Source of the DNA: Serratia liquefaciens
Lineage (GTDB): Bacteria; Pseudomonadota; Gammaproteobacteria; Enterobacterales; Enterobacteriaceae
Length of the DNA stretch: 64,000 bases
Assembly: GCA_012719855.1 (NCBI GenBank)
Contig: JAAXZN010000019.1
Span: 1 to 64,000, forward strand
Reading direction: 5' to 3'
Part shown: in pieces, positions 8,032-19,532 of the stretch
Layout: each line of letters starts with the position of its first letter
Position numbering within the stretch: position 1 is the stretch's first letter
Translations under genes and position numbers: made by a program
The notes under the pieces: model-generated
Databases searched by the model: none
Told to the model about the DNA's origin: nothing
Seen by the model: only the letters and a program-made list of their open reading frames with translations

Positions 8032-9432
8032 TCAAAATCTCTCAGTGATATTTAAAGGATCCTCAGCGTCAGGCTGAGCAACATCCTGGTAATGCATGCC
8101 AGGGGTTTTGCCGGGGGAGACCAGCTTGGCAGGCAGCATGAAAATCAACGGTGCACAGAGCAGCAGGAAGCCCGCCAGAATGTACAGGCCGCTGTCGGTT
8201 TGTCCGGTTTGATCTTTCAGCCAGCCGAGCACCGTGGGGCCGAAGAAACCCGCGAGGTTGCCGACAGAGTTCACCAGTGCAATACCCGCGGCGGCGGCGG
8301 TACCGGAAAGCAGCGTGCCGGGCAGGCTGATGTAGGTGGGGATCAGCGCCAGGGTGCCGGACATCGCTACACAGATCCACGTCATCATCCAGAAGGTGGA
8401 TCCGCTGCAATAGGCACTCAACGTCAGGCCGATACAGCCAATGACCGCCGGAATGGCGATATGCCAGCGACGCTCCTGTTTCAGATCGGAGTGGCGGCTG
8501 TTCCATATCATAAATGCCGCGCCAAACACGTAGGGCAGGGCTGCCAGCAGGCCGATTTGGAGATCGTCGCTGATGCCCGAAGTCTTGATGATGGAAGGCA
8601 GCCAGAAGCTGACTCCGTAATACCCGACGTTGAAACTGAAGAAAATCAGCGCCAGCAACCAGACATAGCGGTTAGCCAGCATCTCTTTCAGGCTGTGGGA
8701 CGCTTTGCCGTTTGCCGCCCGATCGCGGTTGGCGCGATCCTTGGCCAGATCGGTTTGAACGATCTTTTTCTCTTCGACGGTGAGCCATTTGGCTTCGTCC
8801 ACGTTGTTATCCAGGTAACGCAGTACCACAAAGGCCAGCACGAAAGAGGGGATCGCCTCGACCAGAAACAGCCACTGCCAGTTATGTAAACCACCGACAT
8901 TTTCGAACAGTTTGAGGATCAGCCCTGAAAGCGGGCTGCCGATAATTACCGACAGCGGCGTAACCAGAATAAACAGCCCCAGCGTGCGGGCGGAACGCCA
9001 TGAAGGAAACCACAGCGTTAAATAGAACACGATGCCGGGGAAGAAGCCGGCTTCGGCCACGCCAAGCAAGAAGCGCAGCACATAGAAAGACGTGGGAGTG
9101 GTAACAAACATCATGGCTGCGGACAATACCGCCCAGGTAGCCATGATGCGGGCAATCCAAAAGCGCGGCCCGAAGCGTTGCATCAGCAGATTGCTTGGCA
9201 GCTCGAAAATAAAATAGCCGATGAAGAATATGCCGGCGCCCAGGCCATAAACGGTATCGCTGAAGCTCAGAGCATCCTGCATATGCAGCTTGGCGAACCC
9301 GACGTTAACGCGGTCCAGATAGGCGAAGAAATAGCACAAGATCAGAAAAGGGATCAGGCGGCGGGTAATTTTGCCGTACACCCGCGTTTCAGCGGCCTGT
9401 TCCGGCGTAGGGACTTCCGTGGTCAGCTTCAT
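8032..9432 (-). CDS. MFS anion:cation symporter (ACS) family transporter, probably for an aldonate
   Basis: A 466-residue, twelve-helix major facilitator protein. The first helix carries [14 protein letters not shown], the hallmark of the ACS family that includes the galactonate transporter DgoT, glucarate/galactarate carriers and tartrate-type carriers. A charged cytoplasmic loop at about residues 205-245 separates the two six-helix halves. It is placed directly before the dehydratase gene, whose start overlaps its stop. This suggests proton-coupled uptake of the sugar acid that the dehydratase handles. AGAGG lies upstream of the ATG. The substrate is inferred only from position. Confidence 0.82.
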   Translation of the reverse strand: MKLTTEVPTPEQAAETRVYGKITRRLIPFLILCYFFAYLDRVNVGFAKLHMQDALSFSDTVYGLGAGIFFIGYFIFELPSNLLMQRFGPRFWIARIMATWAVLSAAMMFVTTPTSFYVLRFLLGVAEAGFFPGIVFYLTLWFPSWRSARTLGLFILVTPLSVIIGSPLSGLILKLFENVGGLHNWQWLFLVEAIPSFVLAFVVLRYLDNNVDEAKWLTVEEKKIVQTDLAKDRANRDRAANGKASHSLKEMLANRYVWLLALIFFSFNVGYYGVSFWLPSIIKTSGISDDLQIGLLAALPYVFGAAFMIWNSRHSDLKQERRWHIAIPAVIGCIGLTLSAYCSGSTFWMMTWICVAMSGTLALIPTYISLPGTLLSGTAAAAGIALVNSVGNLAGFFGPTVLGWLKDQTGQTDSGLYILAGFLLLCAPLIFMLPAKLVSPGKTPGMHYQDVAQPDAEDPLNITERF

Positions 9433-9466
9433 GATAGTTTCCTCTGATTTATTTTTATTCGCCGGG

Positions 9467-10897
9467 TTAAGCCGGCGTATTCAAGGAACGGTCGGCAGTC
9501 TTGGACTGGGGTGGCCTGCCTATGTGGCGCAGGGCGGCACCCTGCATCAGATTTTTTTCAATGCGTTCAAGGGAGATATTTTTGGTTTCCGGTACGAAAC
9601 ATAACGTCAGAACGATGCACAGCAGGTTGAGCAGCGCGTAAAGCCAGAAGGTCCCGGCGCTGCCGAGGTTGTCGATCAGCGTCAGGAAGGTGGCACCGAT
9701 GATCATGTTGGCAATCCAATTGGCCATGGTGGAGCAGGTGACGCCAAAGTCTCGTCCGGCCAGCGGTTGGATTTCGGAGCACAGCACCCAAATCAATGGG
9801 CCGGCACTCATGGCGAAACCTATGATAAAGATCAGCAACACCGTCACTGCGGCGTATTGCTCCGTGGGATTGCCGATGCCGATATAAAACATATAACCGA
9901 GCGTCGCCATGCAGATTGCCATCAGGCTGAAGCCGAGTTTGAGGATCGGTTTACGGCCCCAGCGATCGACCAGCGCGATCGCGATAAAGGTGGCCAGCAC
10001 GTTGGTCAGGCCTGCTATCACGGTGCACCACATTTGCTCTCGGGTGGTGGCGAAACCGGCGATTTCAAAAATCTTGGGGGCGTAATACATGATGATCGTC
10101 ATGCCGGTGAACTGCTGCATAAATTGCAGCAGAACGCCCAGGTAGGTGGAGCGGCGAAAGTGCGCGTTGTAGCGAAACAGCTGCCAGCCTCGTTGCTTCA
10201 TTTGCAGGCTTTCACGGATTTGGTTGAGTTCGTCGCGAGCCTCATCATCCGAATTGCGTAACAGTTGCAAGACCTTGCCGGCCAATTCACCGCGCCCCTT
10301 CATCGCCAACCAGCGTGGGCTTTCCGGCAATGTCAGTACCCCGATAAATAGCACCAGCGCCGGGAAAGTGATGATGCCCAGCATCCAGCGCCAGTGTCCG
10401 CCGGCACTGAATGCGGTATCGGACAGGAAGGCGGCCAAAATTCCAATGGTAATCATCAACTGATAGAGAGAAATCATGCTGCCGCGAATGCGCTCTGGAG
10501 CGATTTCCGACAGATACAGCGGCGCGGTGAACGAGGCTATGCCCACGGCTAGTCCGAGGATAAAGCGGGAAATCACCAGCACTTCCAGATTCTGGGCCAC
10601 GGCGCAACCGATCGAGCCGACGACGAACAAAACCGCGCCTAACAACAGGCTTTTTTTACGGCCCAGATGGGAAGACATAGGCCCGCTGCTTAGTGCCCCC
10701 AACGCGGCTCCGAACATCATGATGCTGACGACGACTTCCTGCTGTTGGTTCGAGAGGCTAAATTCGTTCGCCAGGAATGGCAATGCACCGGCGATCACCC
10801 CCATATCCAGGCCGAACAGCAAGCCGGCTAACGCGGCAAGAAAACAAACCTGTAGGGTTTGGCGGTTTGCTTTTGCGGGAATAGATGATTTATTCAT
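9467..10897 (-). CDS. MFS sugar:H+ symporter, GalP/AraE type
   Basis: A 476-residue sugar porter. The start of helix 1 ([17 protein letters not shown]) is almost that of E. coli GalP and AraE. Other family signatures are present: GRKK after helix 2, [10 protein letters not shown] in helix 4, PESPRWL before the central loop, and PETK near the C terminus. It should bring in a monosaccharide such as galactose, arabinose or glucose with a proton. It lies between the KDPGal aldolase and the ACS transporter. One cluster therefore has both a neutral-sugar importer and a probable acid importer, which fits a pathway that can begin from either the sugar or its aldonate. Confidence 0.86.
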   Translation of the reverse strand: MNKSSIPAKANRQTLQVCFLAALAGLLFGLDMGVIAGALPFLANEFSLSNQQQEVVVSIMMFGAALGALSSGPMSSHLGRKKSLLLGAVLFVVGSIGCAVAQNLEVLVISRFILGLAVGIASFTAPLYLSEIAPERIRGSMISLYQLMITIGILAAFLSDTAFSAGGHWRWMLGIITFPALVLFIGVLTLPESPRWLAMKGRGELAGKVLQLLRNSDDEARDELNQIRESLQMKQRGWQLFRYNAHFRRSTYLGVLLQFMQQFTGMTIIMYYAPKIFEIAGFATTREQMWCTVIAGLTNVLATFIAIALVDRWGRKPILKLGFSLMAICMATLGYMFYIGIGNPTEQYAAVTVLLIFIIGFAMSAGPLIWVLCSEIQPLAGRDFGVTCSTMANWIANMIIGATFLTLIDNLGSAGTFWLYALLNLLCIVLTLCFVPETKNISLERIEKNLMQGAALRHIGRPPQSKTADRSLNTPA

Positions 10898-10969
10898 AAC
10901 AACACCTTTTTATTCAATGCGTTATATTTTTTTGAGACAAGCATCGGCAACGTCGCAGTGGGTAAACAG

Positions 10970-11617
10970 CTATTCCACGCAATGTTGCCAGGCGGCCTGA
11001 TAAGCCAGGGCCCGTTGGCGCAACGTCGCCAGGCTGATGCCGGGTTGATAGAGCCCGCCACCCAACCCAAATCCGTTGCTGCCGGCCTGGATATAGGCAC
11101 GCATCTGCATGGGGTCCGGCTGAATGCCGCCAACCGGCAAGCAAACCAGCCTTTGCGGAAGCACGGCACGCAGCGCCTTGATGACGGCGGGAGTGATGTT
11201 TTCTGCGGGAAAAAATTTTAACCCGCTGGCCCCGGCGGCGAGGGCAGCAAAGGCTTCGGAAGGCGTCGCCACGCCGGGCAAACCGATCAGATTCAGGTAA
11301 CGGGAATGGCCGATCACGGCGGCGTCGGCATTGGGAGAAATAATCAGCTGCCCTCCGGCTTTGGCTACCTCTTCAACCTGCTGAACGTTCAGTACGGTGC
11401 CGGCACCGACAAAACCCCTGTCACCAACGGTATTCCTGATCGAGCGGATAGAGTCGTACGGGCTGGGGCTGTTAAGCGGCACTTCCAGATAGCGGAAGCC
11501 GCAGTCCAGCAGAGTTTCGGCGACCGGCTCCGCCTCCGCTGGCGTGATACCACGTAAAATGGCTACCAGCGGGAGGGGCTGCTGCTGCCACTGTTGGAAG
11601 AAAATCTCTGGGCTCAT
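10970..11617 (-). CDS. dgoA: 2-dehydro-3-deoxy-6-phosphogalactonate aldolase
   Basis: A 215-residue class I aldolase of the KDPG/KDPGal family, the usual length. The Schiff-base lysine is Lys134 in SGLKFFPAEN, and the proton-shuttling Glu45 sits in LEVPLNSP. It splits 2-keto-3-deoxy-6-phosphogalactonate into pyruvate and glyceraldehyde-3-phosphate. The ATG overlaps the stop of the adjacent kinase gene by four bases (ATGA), so the two steps are translationally coupled as in other dgo operons. I favour DgoA over Eda because of the neighbouring KDGal kinase and the close match to DgoA sequences. Confidence 0.9.
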   Translation of the reverse strand: MSPEIFFQQWQQQPLPLVAILRGITPAEAEPVAETLLDCGFRYLEVPLNSPSPYDSIRSIRNTVGDRGFVGAGTVLNVQQVEEVAKAGGQLIISPNADAAVIGHSRYLNLIGLPGVATPSEAFAALAAGASGLKFFPAENITPAVIKALRAVLPQRLVCLPVGGIQPDPMQMRAYIQAGSNGFGLGGGLYQPGISLATLRQRALAYQAAWQHCVE

Positions 11618-12516
11618 TGGGCGGTTCCTTGCAGTAGGGGATACAGTTGACTTAATCCGTTGATAAAGCAGCTATCGCCATCCGCGGCGCGCAATGACAG
11701 GCCCAACGGCTCCGCCGCCATTTGGTAGCGTGCAATCAGCGACGGGCTGGCGACTACCCAGATGGACTGGTGCGTTGGCAGCGCATGAAGCTCATAGCCG
11801 ATCAACAGGCCGGAAAGGTAGCTGTGTATATTCTCCGCGGCTATTTCACCGCTCAGGCGGCGGGTACGCGCCGAAAAAATCAGATGGCTAAAGGGGGCGC
11901 CGGTGCGTGCGGTATTGGCCCCGAGCATGAACGCCTGCGCGTCCTCCTGTTGTTCCGACAGGGCGTTGCCCAAAATGGAGTGTCGGCTGAGCAGCGAGAA
12001 CAGTTCGCCGGTCATAAAGGTGGAGAAGCGGCCGATTTCCCCATGATTCAACTGAACGTGCTTGCTGTGGGTGCCGGGCAGGATAGCCAGGCATTGCGCG
12101 GCCGGATGCAGCCTGGCCAAACCGAGCAACTGCACCTCTTCCCCTCGCATGACTTCGGGTTGTTGAGCCAGACCCTGGCCCCGAACGCCGGGAATGATCC
12201 ACGCCGGACTTCCCCAGTCGGTGGTAAATGCCATGGCCCCGGCCGCCAAACTTTTCAGACCGCACGGCTGGGTTAGATAGGCGACCTCATGCCACCCCTG
12301 CTGCGAACCCACCATGCCGGCCATGACCACCGGCAGAGCCCCCTGGTCGGCTAGCCAGGGCTGTAATAAGGTTTTTAGGGTGTCGGCAAACCGGTTTTTT
12401 TCTACGGCCAGTAACCCGCAGGGGCGGCTGAGGGTACTCAGGCATTGCTCCCCACGCATTAAAAAAGCGCGAAAGTTAGTGGTGCCCCAGTCGATAGCAA
12501 TCCAGTTGTTATTCAT
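11614..12516 (-). CDS. dgoK: 2-dehydro-3-deoxygalactonokinase
   Basis: A 300-residue sugar-acid kinase of the DgoK family. The first phosphate-binding loop is at the N terminus (WIAIDWGTTNFRAF, residues 5-18), and LPGTHSKHVQLNHG follows mid-protein. It phosphorylates 2-keto-3-deoxy-galactonate at O6, producing the substrate of the DgoA aldolase next door. I start it at the ATG at 12516 rather than six codons earlier because the family begins with this short stretch before the phosphate loop. It is the first structural gene after the regulator, and a perfect inverted repeat lies 24-36 bases upstream of the start. Confidence 0.9.
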   Translation of the reverse strand: MNNNWIAIDWGTTNFRAFLMRGEQCLSTLSRPCGLLAVEKNRFADTLKTLLQPWLADQGALPVVMAGMVGSQQGWHEVAYLTQPCGLKSLAAGAMAFTTDWGSPAWIIPGVRGQGLAQQPEVMRGEEVQLLGLARLHPAAQCLAILPGTHSKHVQLNHGEIGRFSTFMTGELFSLLSRHSILGNALSEQQEDAQAFMLGANTARTGAPFSHLIFSARTRRLSGEIAAENIHSYLSGLLIGYELHALPTHQSIWVVASPSLIARYQMAAEPLGLSLRAADGDSCFINGLSQLYPLLQGTAQ

Positions 12517-12539
12517 CCAAGTAATACAAACCATGCAAT

Positions 12540-12552
12540 CTTGTCATACAAG
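12540..12552. promoter_or_regulatory. Candidate GntR/FCD-type operator upstream of dgoK
   Basis: A perfect inverted repeat, CTTGT-CAT-ACAAG, between the regulator gene and dgoK. FadR-subfamily GntR regulators recognise short palindromes of the form TNGTNNNACNA, which this fits exactly. It is well placed to repress transcription of dgoK and the genes behind it. Confidence 0.6.
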
Positions 12553-12616
12553 AATGCTAGAGCGAAAATTGCTCAGGATCTGTGAGGACGATCGAAATTA
12601 CAGCAAAGAGGGATTT

Positions 12617-13348
12617 TTAGAGGATGTGGGCGAACATTTCCGGTTGCTGATGCCAGTGACTCTTTTTGGCCGCGTTAAGCAGAATGACTCGCATACGCTG
12701 ACGCGCAGTTTCCACCTGCTTGAAGCGAATGGCCTCCAGCAGTTGTTGGTGTTCTTCTACCGCACTTTTGGTCAGCCGGATATCTTCTTCCAGCGTTTGC
12801 TGAAAAGAGAGCGCCATCGCGGCGGAAAGGGCACTGCCCAGGGAATGCAAAAAAGGATTATGGCTGGCGCCCAGCAACGCGAGATGAAACGCCATATCGC
12901 CCTGCTCGAAGAGTTGGCGGCTGGCTTGCTGCTGCCCTTGCGACATCAGATTGCAGGCGTCTTCCAGCGCAGCCAGGTCATGACCGGTGGCGTTAACGGC
13001 CGCTAATGCTGCGATATTCGGTTCAAAGATCAGACGGGTAACCATCAATTGTTCGACCAGTTGCTGGTCGAGACTGCCTTCCGCCAACCAGCTCAGGACG
13101 TCAGGATCCAAAAAACTCCATTGTTCGCGGGCATTGACCGTACTGCGCTTCTTGGCCTGAATGGAGACCAATCCCTTCGCCGCCAGCACCTGCAACGCGT
13201 TACGAACCGAAGTGCGTGAAACCGAATACTGCAGCGCCAATTCATTTTCGCCCGGCAGCGACAGGCCGGGCGGCAGATCGCCACTGATGATACGGCGGGC
13301 CAAATCTTGCGTCAGGGTTTCCGATATGGTGGTTTGCGCGGTTTTCAT
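12617..13348 (-). CDS. dgoR: GntR-family (FadR/FCD subfamily) regulator of the sugar-acid cluster
   Basis: A 243-residue regulator. The N-terminal winged helix-turn-helix is at about residues 10-75 (LPGENELALQYSVSRTSVRNAL), and an all-helical FCD effector domain fills the C-terminal two thirds. It resembles DgoR of the E. coli galactonate operon in length, domain build and position at the head of a dgoK-dgoA operon. Family members are usually repressors released by the pathway substrate. The palindrome at 12540-12552 is a natural target. The gene symbol rests on context and similarity as I recognise it, so orthology should be read as probable. Confidence 0.78.
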   Translation of the reverse strand: MKTAQTTISETLTQDLARRIISGDLPPGLSLPGENELALQYSVSRTSVRNALQVLAAKGLVSIQAKKRSTVNAREQWSFLDPDVLSWLAEGSLDQQLVEQLMVTRLIFEPNIAALAAVNATGHDLAALEDACNLMSQGQQQASRQLFEQGDMAFHLALLGASHNPFLHSLGSALSAAMALSFQQTLEEDIRLTKSAVEEHQQLLEAIRFKQVETARQRMRVILLNAAKKSHWHQQPEMFAHIL

Positions 13349-14492
<1,144 letters not shown>

Positions 14493-14523
14493 TTGATTTG
14501 TATGCCATCGTGATGTGGCTGTA

Positions 14524-14574
14524 TTAATCATAATGCTATGATTAACGGACAATAATTTTATTGTCCTTTTTTTT
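14524..14574 (+). terminator. dapB terminator, two tandem perfect hairpins
   Basis: First hairpin at 14524-14545: TTAATCATA, loop ATGC, TATGATTAA. Second at 14547-14566: GGACAATA, loop ATTT, TATTGTCC, followed by eight T residues. The second is a textbook intrinsic terminator; the first abuts it with one base between. Confidence 0.9.
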
Positions 14575-14722
14575 AACATGATAAATGGGTGTTTTAATTT
14601 GTTTTTGTTTGTTTCTCTTTGTTTTCGGTAGTTAACTTTTACTTTGTGGTGCTTTTGTCCCTTCTGACGTATCCCTCGCTCGTAAAAATGCCTGCAGAAT
14701 GGTGATTTTCTGTCTTTAGCGC

Positions 14723-14738
14723 TCGCAACCGTTTACTC
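14723..14738. promoter_or_regulatory. Candidate PurR operator upstream of carAB
   Basis: TCGCAACCGTTTACTC matches 11 of 16 positions of the PurR consensus ACGCAAACGTTTGCGT, including the central CG step and the GCAA and GTTT half-site cores. PurR control of carAB is known in E. coli at a comparable upstream position. Confidence 0.45.
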
Positions 14739-14915
14739 ACCCGAGTTTAGACGTGTTTTTATGGCTACTAACCTCATTAAACGCCGAGAAGTGCAAAAAT
14801 AAGAGAAAAAATGGCGCTTTGGGTAGACAAGCGGAGCACTCATCATTAAAATGCGCCCAATTTGCCAAAAATTGACCTTGAGGGCGGTTTTTGCATTGAT
14901 TTAGATCTCGATATC

Positions 14916-14950
14916 TGAATTAATATGCAAATATTGTGATTGATTATTCC
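14916..14950. promoter_or_regulatory. Tandem ARG boxes (ArgR operator) of carAB
   Basis: TGAATTAATATGCA (14916-14929) matches 9 of 10 conserved positions of the ARG-box core TGAAT-N4-ATTCA. TGATTGATTATTCC (14937-14950) matches 8 of 10. Their centres are 21 bases apart, the normal spacing of paired 18-bp ARG boxes. They end 12 bases before the carA start, so ArgR-arginine should repress carAB here. Confidence 0.75.
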
Positions 14951-14962
14951 TTGGAGGGTGTT

Positions 14963-16111
14963 TTGATTAAGTCAGCGCTATTGGTTCTCGAAGACGGAAC
15001 CCAATTCCACGGTCGGGCCATCGGGGCAGAGGGTACGGCAGTGGGGGAAGTGGTCTTCAATACGTCGATGACCGGTTATCAAGAAATCCTCACTGATCCT
15101 TCCTACTCCCGCCAGATCGTTACTCTTACTTATCCTCATATCGGCAATGTCGGCACCAATGCTTCCGACGAAGAATCCTCCGCTGTACACGCCCAAGGCC
15201 TCGTCATTCGCGACCTCCCACTGATTGCCAGCAACTACCGCAACGAAGAAGGCCTGTCTGACTACCTGAAGCGTCACAACATCGTGGCGATTGCCGATAT
15301 CGATACCCGCAAGCTGACCCGTCTGCTGCGCGAGAAAGGGGCACAGAACGGCTGCATCATCGCCGCCGACACGCCGGATGCCGCATTGGCGTTAGCGAAG
15401 GCCAAAGCCTTCCCGGGTTTGAAAGGCATGGACCTGGCGAAAGAGGTCACCACCCAGGAAGCCTACAGCTGGCAGCAGGGCAGTTGGACGCTTGAAGGCG
15501 AACTGCCGGAAGCCAAACCGGCTTCTGAGCTGCCGTTCCACGTGGTGGCCTATGACTTCGGCGCCAAGCGCAACATTCTGCGTATGCTGGTGGATCGCGG
15601 CTGCCGCCTGACGGTAGTGCCGGCACAGACCCCGGCGGATGAAGTTTTGAAAATGAATCCGGACGGTATTTTCCTGTCCAACGGCCCGGGTGACCCGGAG
15701 CCATGTGATTACGCCATCACCGCCATCAAGCAGTTCCTGGCAACCGACATTCCGGTGTTTGGCATCTGCCTCGGCCACCAGTTGCTGGCTTTGGCCAGCG
15801 GCGCGAAAACCGTGAAGATGAAGCTAGGTCACCACGGTGGTAACCACCCGGTAAAAGATCTGGATAACGACTGCGTCATGATCACCGCGCAGAACCATGG
15901 TTTTGCGGTAGACGAAAACAACCTGCCGGCCGAACTGCGCGTCACGCACAAATCCTTGTTTGACCACACGGTGCAGGGCATCCACCGCACCGATAAAGCA
16001 GCGTTCAGCTTCCAGGGCCACCCTGAAGCCAGCCCGGGTCCACACGACGCCGCGCCGCTGTTCGATCACTTTATCGAACTGATTGAGACTTACCGTTCTA
16101 ACGCCAAATAA
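14963..16111 (+). CDS. carA: Carbamoyl-phosphate synthase small (glutaminase) subunit
   Basis: A 382-residue subunit, the same length as E. coli CarA and nearly identical across its length. It hydrolyses glutamine and passes ammonia to CarB. The class I amidotransferase domain shows FGICLGHQ with the nucleophilic cysteine near residue 269, and the His/Glu partners in [11 protein letters not shown] use the TTG at 14963, preceded by GGAGGG, because the protein then begins with [11 protein letters not shown] exactly as in E. coli, which also uses TTG. A longer reading from 14936 adds nine unrelated residues inside the ArgR boxes. Operon with carB, 16 bases downstream. Confidence 0.97.
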   Translation: MIKSALLVLEDGTQFHGRAIGAEGTAVGEVVFNTSMTGYQEILTDPSYSRQIVTLTYPHIGNVGTNASDEESSAVHAQGLVIRDLPLIASNYRNEEGLSDYLKRHNIVAIADIDTRKLTRLLREKGAQNGCIIAADTPDAALALAKAKAFPGLKGMDLAKEVTTQEAYSWQQGSWTLEGELPEAKPASELPFHVVAYDFGAKRNILRMLVDRGCRLTVVPAQTPADEVLKMNPDGIFLSNGPGDPEPCDYAITAIKQFLATDIPVFGICLGHQLLALASGAKTVKMKLGHHGGNHPVKDLDNDCVMITAQNHGFAVDENNLPAELRVTHKSLFDHTVQGIHRTDKAAFSFQGHPEASPGPHDAAPLFDHFIELIETYRSNAK

Positions 16112-16127
16112 TCAGGAGCAGTAAAAA

Positions 16128-19100
16128 ATGCCAAAACGTACAGACATAAAAAGCATCCTGATCCTCGGCGCTGGCCCGATTGTTATCGGCCAGGCGTGTG
16201 AGTTCGACTACTCGGGTGCCCAGGCGTGTAAAGCGCTGCGCGAAGAGGGTTACCGCGTCATTCTGGTCAACTCCAACCCGGCCACCATCATGACCGACCC
16301 GGAAATGGCGGATGCGACCTACATCGAGCCAATCCACTGGGAAGTGGTGCGCAAAATCATCGAAAAAGAGCGTCCTGATGCCGTGCTGCCGACCATGGGC
16401 GGCCAGACCGCACTGAACTGTGCGCTGGAGCTGGAACGTCAGGGCGTGCTGGCCGAGTTCGGCGTAACCATGATTGGCGCCACCGCTGACGCGATCGACA
16501 AAGCGGAAGACCGTCGTCGCTTCGACGTGGCGATGAAAAAAATCGGCCTGGACACCGCGCGCTCCGGCATTGCGCACAATATGGAAGAAGCGCTGGCGGT
16601 GGCCGCTGACGTCGGCTTCCCGTGCATCATCCGCCCTTCCTTTACTATGGGCGGCACCGGTGGCGGCATCGCCTACAACCGCGAAGAGTTCGAAGAGATC
16701 TGTGAGCGTGGTCTGGACCTGTCTCCAACCAAAGAGCTGCTGATTGACGAGTCGCTGATCGGTTGGAAAGAGTACGAGATGGAGGTGGTGCGCGATAAGA
16801 ACGATAACTGCATCATCGTCTGCTCGATCGAAAACTTCGACGCCATGGGTATCCATACCGGCGACTCCATCACCGTAGCACCGGCGCAAACTCTGACCGA
16901 CAAAGAATACCAAATCATGCGTAACGCCTCGATGGCGGTACTGCGTGAAATCGGCGTGGAAACCGGTGGTTCCAACGTGCAGTTCTCGGTTAACCCGAAA
17001 ACCGGCCGTTTGATCGTCATCGAAATGAACCCACGCGTATCCCGCTCTTCGGCGCTGGCGTCAAAAGCCACCGGCTTCCCGATTGCCAAAATCGCCGCCA
17101 AGCTGGCGGTGGGTTATACCCTCGACGAACTGATGAACGACATCACCGGTGGCCGTACGCCGGCTTCGTTTGAACCGTCCATCGACTACGTCGTGACCAA
17201 GATCCCTCGTTTCAACTTCGAGAAATTCGCCGGTGCCAACGACCGTTTAACCACCCAGATGAAATCCGTTGGTGAAGTGATGGCGATTGGCCGCACCCAG
17301 CAAGAGTCGCTGCAGAAAGCGTTGCGCGGGCTGGAAGTGGGCGCCACCGGTTTTGACCCTAAAGTGAGCCTGGATGATCCGGAAGCGCTGACCAAAATCC
17401 GTCGTGAGCTGAAAGACGCCGGTTCTGACCGCATCTGGTACATCGCTGACGCCTTCCGCGCCGGCCTGTCCGTTGACGGCGTCTTCAACCTGACCAACGT
17501 TGACCGCTGGTTCCTGGTGCAGATTGAAGAGCTGGTGCGTCTGGAAGAGCAGGTTGCCGACACCGGCATCAACGGCCTGACGAAAGAGTTCCTGCGCACC
17601 CTGAAGCGCAAAGGCTTTGCCGATGCGCGTCTGGCCATCTTGGCCGGCGTCGCCGAAAGCGAAATCCGCAAACTGCGTCACGGCTATGGCCTGCATCCGG
17701 TTTACAAGCGCGTGGATACCTGCGCGGCGGAGTTCGCCACCGACACCGCTTACATGTACTCCACTTATGAAGAAGAGTGCGAGTCCAACCCGACCAACGA
17801 CCGTCCGAAAGTGATGGTGCTGGGCGGCGGGCCAAACCGTATCGGCCAGGGCATCGAGTTCGACTATTGCTGCGTGCATGCCTCGCTGGCGCTGCGCGAA
17901 GACGGTTACGAGACCATCATGGTCAACTGTAACCCGGAAACCGTGTCTACCGACTATGACACCTCCGACCGTCTGTACTTCGAGCCGGTAACGCTGGAAG
18001 ACGTGCTGGAAATTGTGCGCATCGAGAAGCCGAAAGGCGTGATCGTGCAATACGGTGGCCAGACGCCGCTGAAATTGGCACGTGAACTGGAAGCCGCAGG
18101 CGTCCCTATTATCGGCACCAGCCCGGACGCGATTGACCGCGCCGAAGCCCGTGAGCGTTTCCAGCAGGCGGTACACCGTCTGGGCCTGAAACAGCCGGCC
18201 AACGCCACCGTGGCAACCATTGAGCAGGCGGTAGAGAAAGCGGCCGGGATCGGTTATCCGCTGGTGGTACGTCCTTCCTATGTGCTGGGCGGTCGGGCGA
18301 TGGAGATCGTTTACGACGAAATCGACCTGCGCCGTTACTTCCAAAACGCAGTTAGCGTTTCCAACGACGCCCCGGTGCTGCTGGATCGCTTCCTGGATGA
18401 CGCGGTAGAAGTCGACGTCGACGCCATCTGCGACGGCGAGCGGGTGCTGATTGGCGGCATCATGGAACACATTGAACAGGCGGGCGTGCACTCCGGTGAC
18501 TCGGCTTGTTCACTGCCGGCCTACACCCTGAGCAAGGAAATTCAGGACGTGATGCGCCAGCAGGTTGAGAAACTGGCGTTTGAACTGCAGGTGCGCGGCT
18601 TGATGAACGTGCAGTTCGCCGTGAAGAACAATGAAGTTTACCTGATTGAAGTCAACCCACGCGCCGCGCGTACCGTGCCGTTTGTTTCCAAGGCCACCGG
18701 CGTGCCGTTGGCCAAAGTGGCCGCGCGCGTGATGGCAGGCAAAACCCTGGCTGAGCAGGGCGTGACGGAAGAAGTCATCCCGCCTTACTACTCGGTAAAA
18801 GAAGTGGTGCTGCCGTTCAACAAGTTCCCAGGCGTCGACCCGATTTTAGGGCCGGAAATGCGCTCTACCGGGGAAGTGATGGGCGTGGGCCGTACCTTCG
18901 CCGAGGCCTTCTCCAAGGCGATGCTCGGCAGCCAGTCAGGCATGAAAAAACAGGGCCGTGCGTTGCTGTCGGTGCGTGAAGGCGATAAGGCCCGGGTGGT
19001 GGATCTGGCGGCAAGCCTGCTGAAACAGGGCTTCGAGCTGGATGCCACTCACGGTACCGCCGTGGTGCTGGGCGAAGCGGGGATTAACCCACGCCTGGTC

Positions 19101-19352
19101 AACAAGGTGCATGAAGGCCGTCCGCACATTCAGGACCGTATCAAGAATGGCGAGTACACCTACATCGTCAACACCACCGCCGGTCGCCAGGCGATTGAGG
19201 ACTCCAAGCTGATCCGTCGTAGCGCATTGCAGTACAAGGTGCATTACGATACGACCCTGAACGGCGGCTTTGCCACCGCGATGGCGCTAAAAGCGGATCC
19301 GACCGAACAGGTGACATCGGTGCAGGAGTTGCATGCGCGTATCACCAAGTAA
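16128..19352 (+). CDS. carB: Carbamoyl-phosphate synthase large subunit
   Basis: A 1074-residue enzyme, one residue longer than E. coli CarB. It makes carbamoyl phosphate from bicarbonate, ammonia and two ATP for pyrimidine and arginine synthesis. The two homologous ATP-grasp halves are visible, each with its own pre-ATP-grasp start ([22 protein letters not shown] near residue 10, in two parts, and [19 protein letters not shown] near residue 560). The C-terminal MGS-like domain from about 935 carries the allosteric site for UMP and ornithine. It is co-transcribed with carA and followed by a strong terminator. Nothing unusual seen. Confidence 0.98.
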   Translation: MPKRTDIKSILILGAGPIVIGQACEFDYSGAQACKALREEGYRVILVNSNPATIMTDPEMADATYIEPIHWEVVRKIIEKERPDAVLPTMGGQTALNCALELERQGVLAEFGVTMIGATADAIDKAEDRRRFDVAMKKIGLDTARSGIAHNMEEALAVAADVGFPCIIRPSFTMGGTGGGIAYNREEFEEICERGLDLSPTKELLIDESLIGWKEYEMEVVRDKNDNCIIVCSIENFDAMGIHTGDSITVAPAQTLTDKEYQIMRNASMAVLREIGVETGGSNVQFSVNPKTGRLIVIEMNPRVSRSSALASKATGFPIAKIAAKLAVGYTLDELMNDITGGRTPASFEPSIDYVVTKIPRFNFEKFAGANDRLTTQMKSVGEVMAIGRTQQESLQKALRGLEVGATGFDPKVSLDDPEALTKIRRELKDAGSDRIWYIADAFRAGLSVDGVFNLTNVDRWFLVQIEELVRLEEQVADTGINGLTKEFLRTLKRKGFADARLAILAGVAESEIRKLRHGYGLHPVYKRVDTCAAEFATDTAYMYSTYEEECESNPTNDRPKVMVLGGGPNRIGQGIEFDYCCVHASLALREDGYETIMVNCNPETVSTDYDTSDRLYFEPVTLEDVLEIVRIEKPKGVIVQYGGQTPLKLARELEAAGVPIIGTSPDAIDRAEARERFQQAVHRLGLKQPANATVATIEQAVEKAAGIGYPLVVRPSYVLGGRAMEIVYDEIDLRRYFQNAVSVSNDAPVLLDRFLDDAVEVDVDAICDGERVLIGGIMEHIEQAGVHSGDSACSLPAYTLSKEIQDVMRQQVEKLAFELQVRGLMNVQFAVKNNEVYLIEVNPRAARTVPFVSKATGVPLAKVAARVMAGKTLAEQGVTEEVIPPYYSVKEVVLPFNKFPGVDPILGPEMRSTGEVMGVGRTFAEAFSKAMLGSQSGMKKQGRALLSVREGDKARVVDLAASLLKQGFELDATHGTAVVLGEAGINPRLVNKVHEGRPHIQDRIKNGEYTYIVNTTAGRQAIEDSKLIRRSALQYKVHYDTTLNGGFATAMALKADPTEQVTSVQELHARITK

Positions 19353-19373
19353 TTCGATGATGCCGTAAGCTCC

Positions 19374-19407
19374 AGGGCGCTGCTATTGCAGCGCCCTTAT
19401 TTTTTTA
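19374..19407 (+). terminator. carAB terminator
   Basis: AGGGCGCTG, loop CTATTG, CAGCGCCCT, then TTA and a run of T. Nine perfect base pairs, starting 22 bases after the carB stop. Confidence 0.88.
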
Positions 19408-19532
19408 ACTTGTTCAGTGAATTTGTTGTCGTGAATTAGAAATTTCCGCTATCAATCATTCAGCAAACTGTCACCCTGTGCGATTGGTATATGCTTGATG
19501 TATTGGCATGGAACGAAGGAACGACGACAACA

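Larger units (their letters stand above)
14493..14962. other. dapB-carA intergenic control region
   Basis: A 470-base non-coding region. It carries the dapB terminator, a candidate PurR operator at 14723-14738, and tandem arginine-repressor boxes at 14916-14950 next to the carA start. The length and layout match the two-promoter carAB control region known from E. coli, where purines/pyrimidines act at the distal and arginine at the proximal promoter. Promoter hexamers could not be assigned confidently by eye. Confidence 0.65.

Noticed and set aside
17247-18491. A 414-codon open frame on the minus strand inside carB
   Set aside because: It is fully antisense to an essential, highly conserved gene, matches no family I recognise, and is explained by the third-position GC bias of carB.
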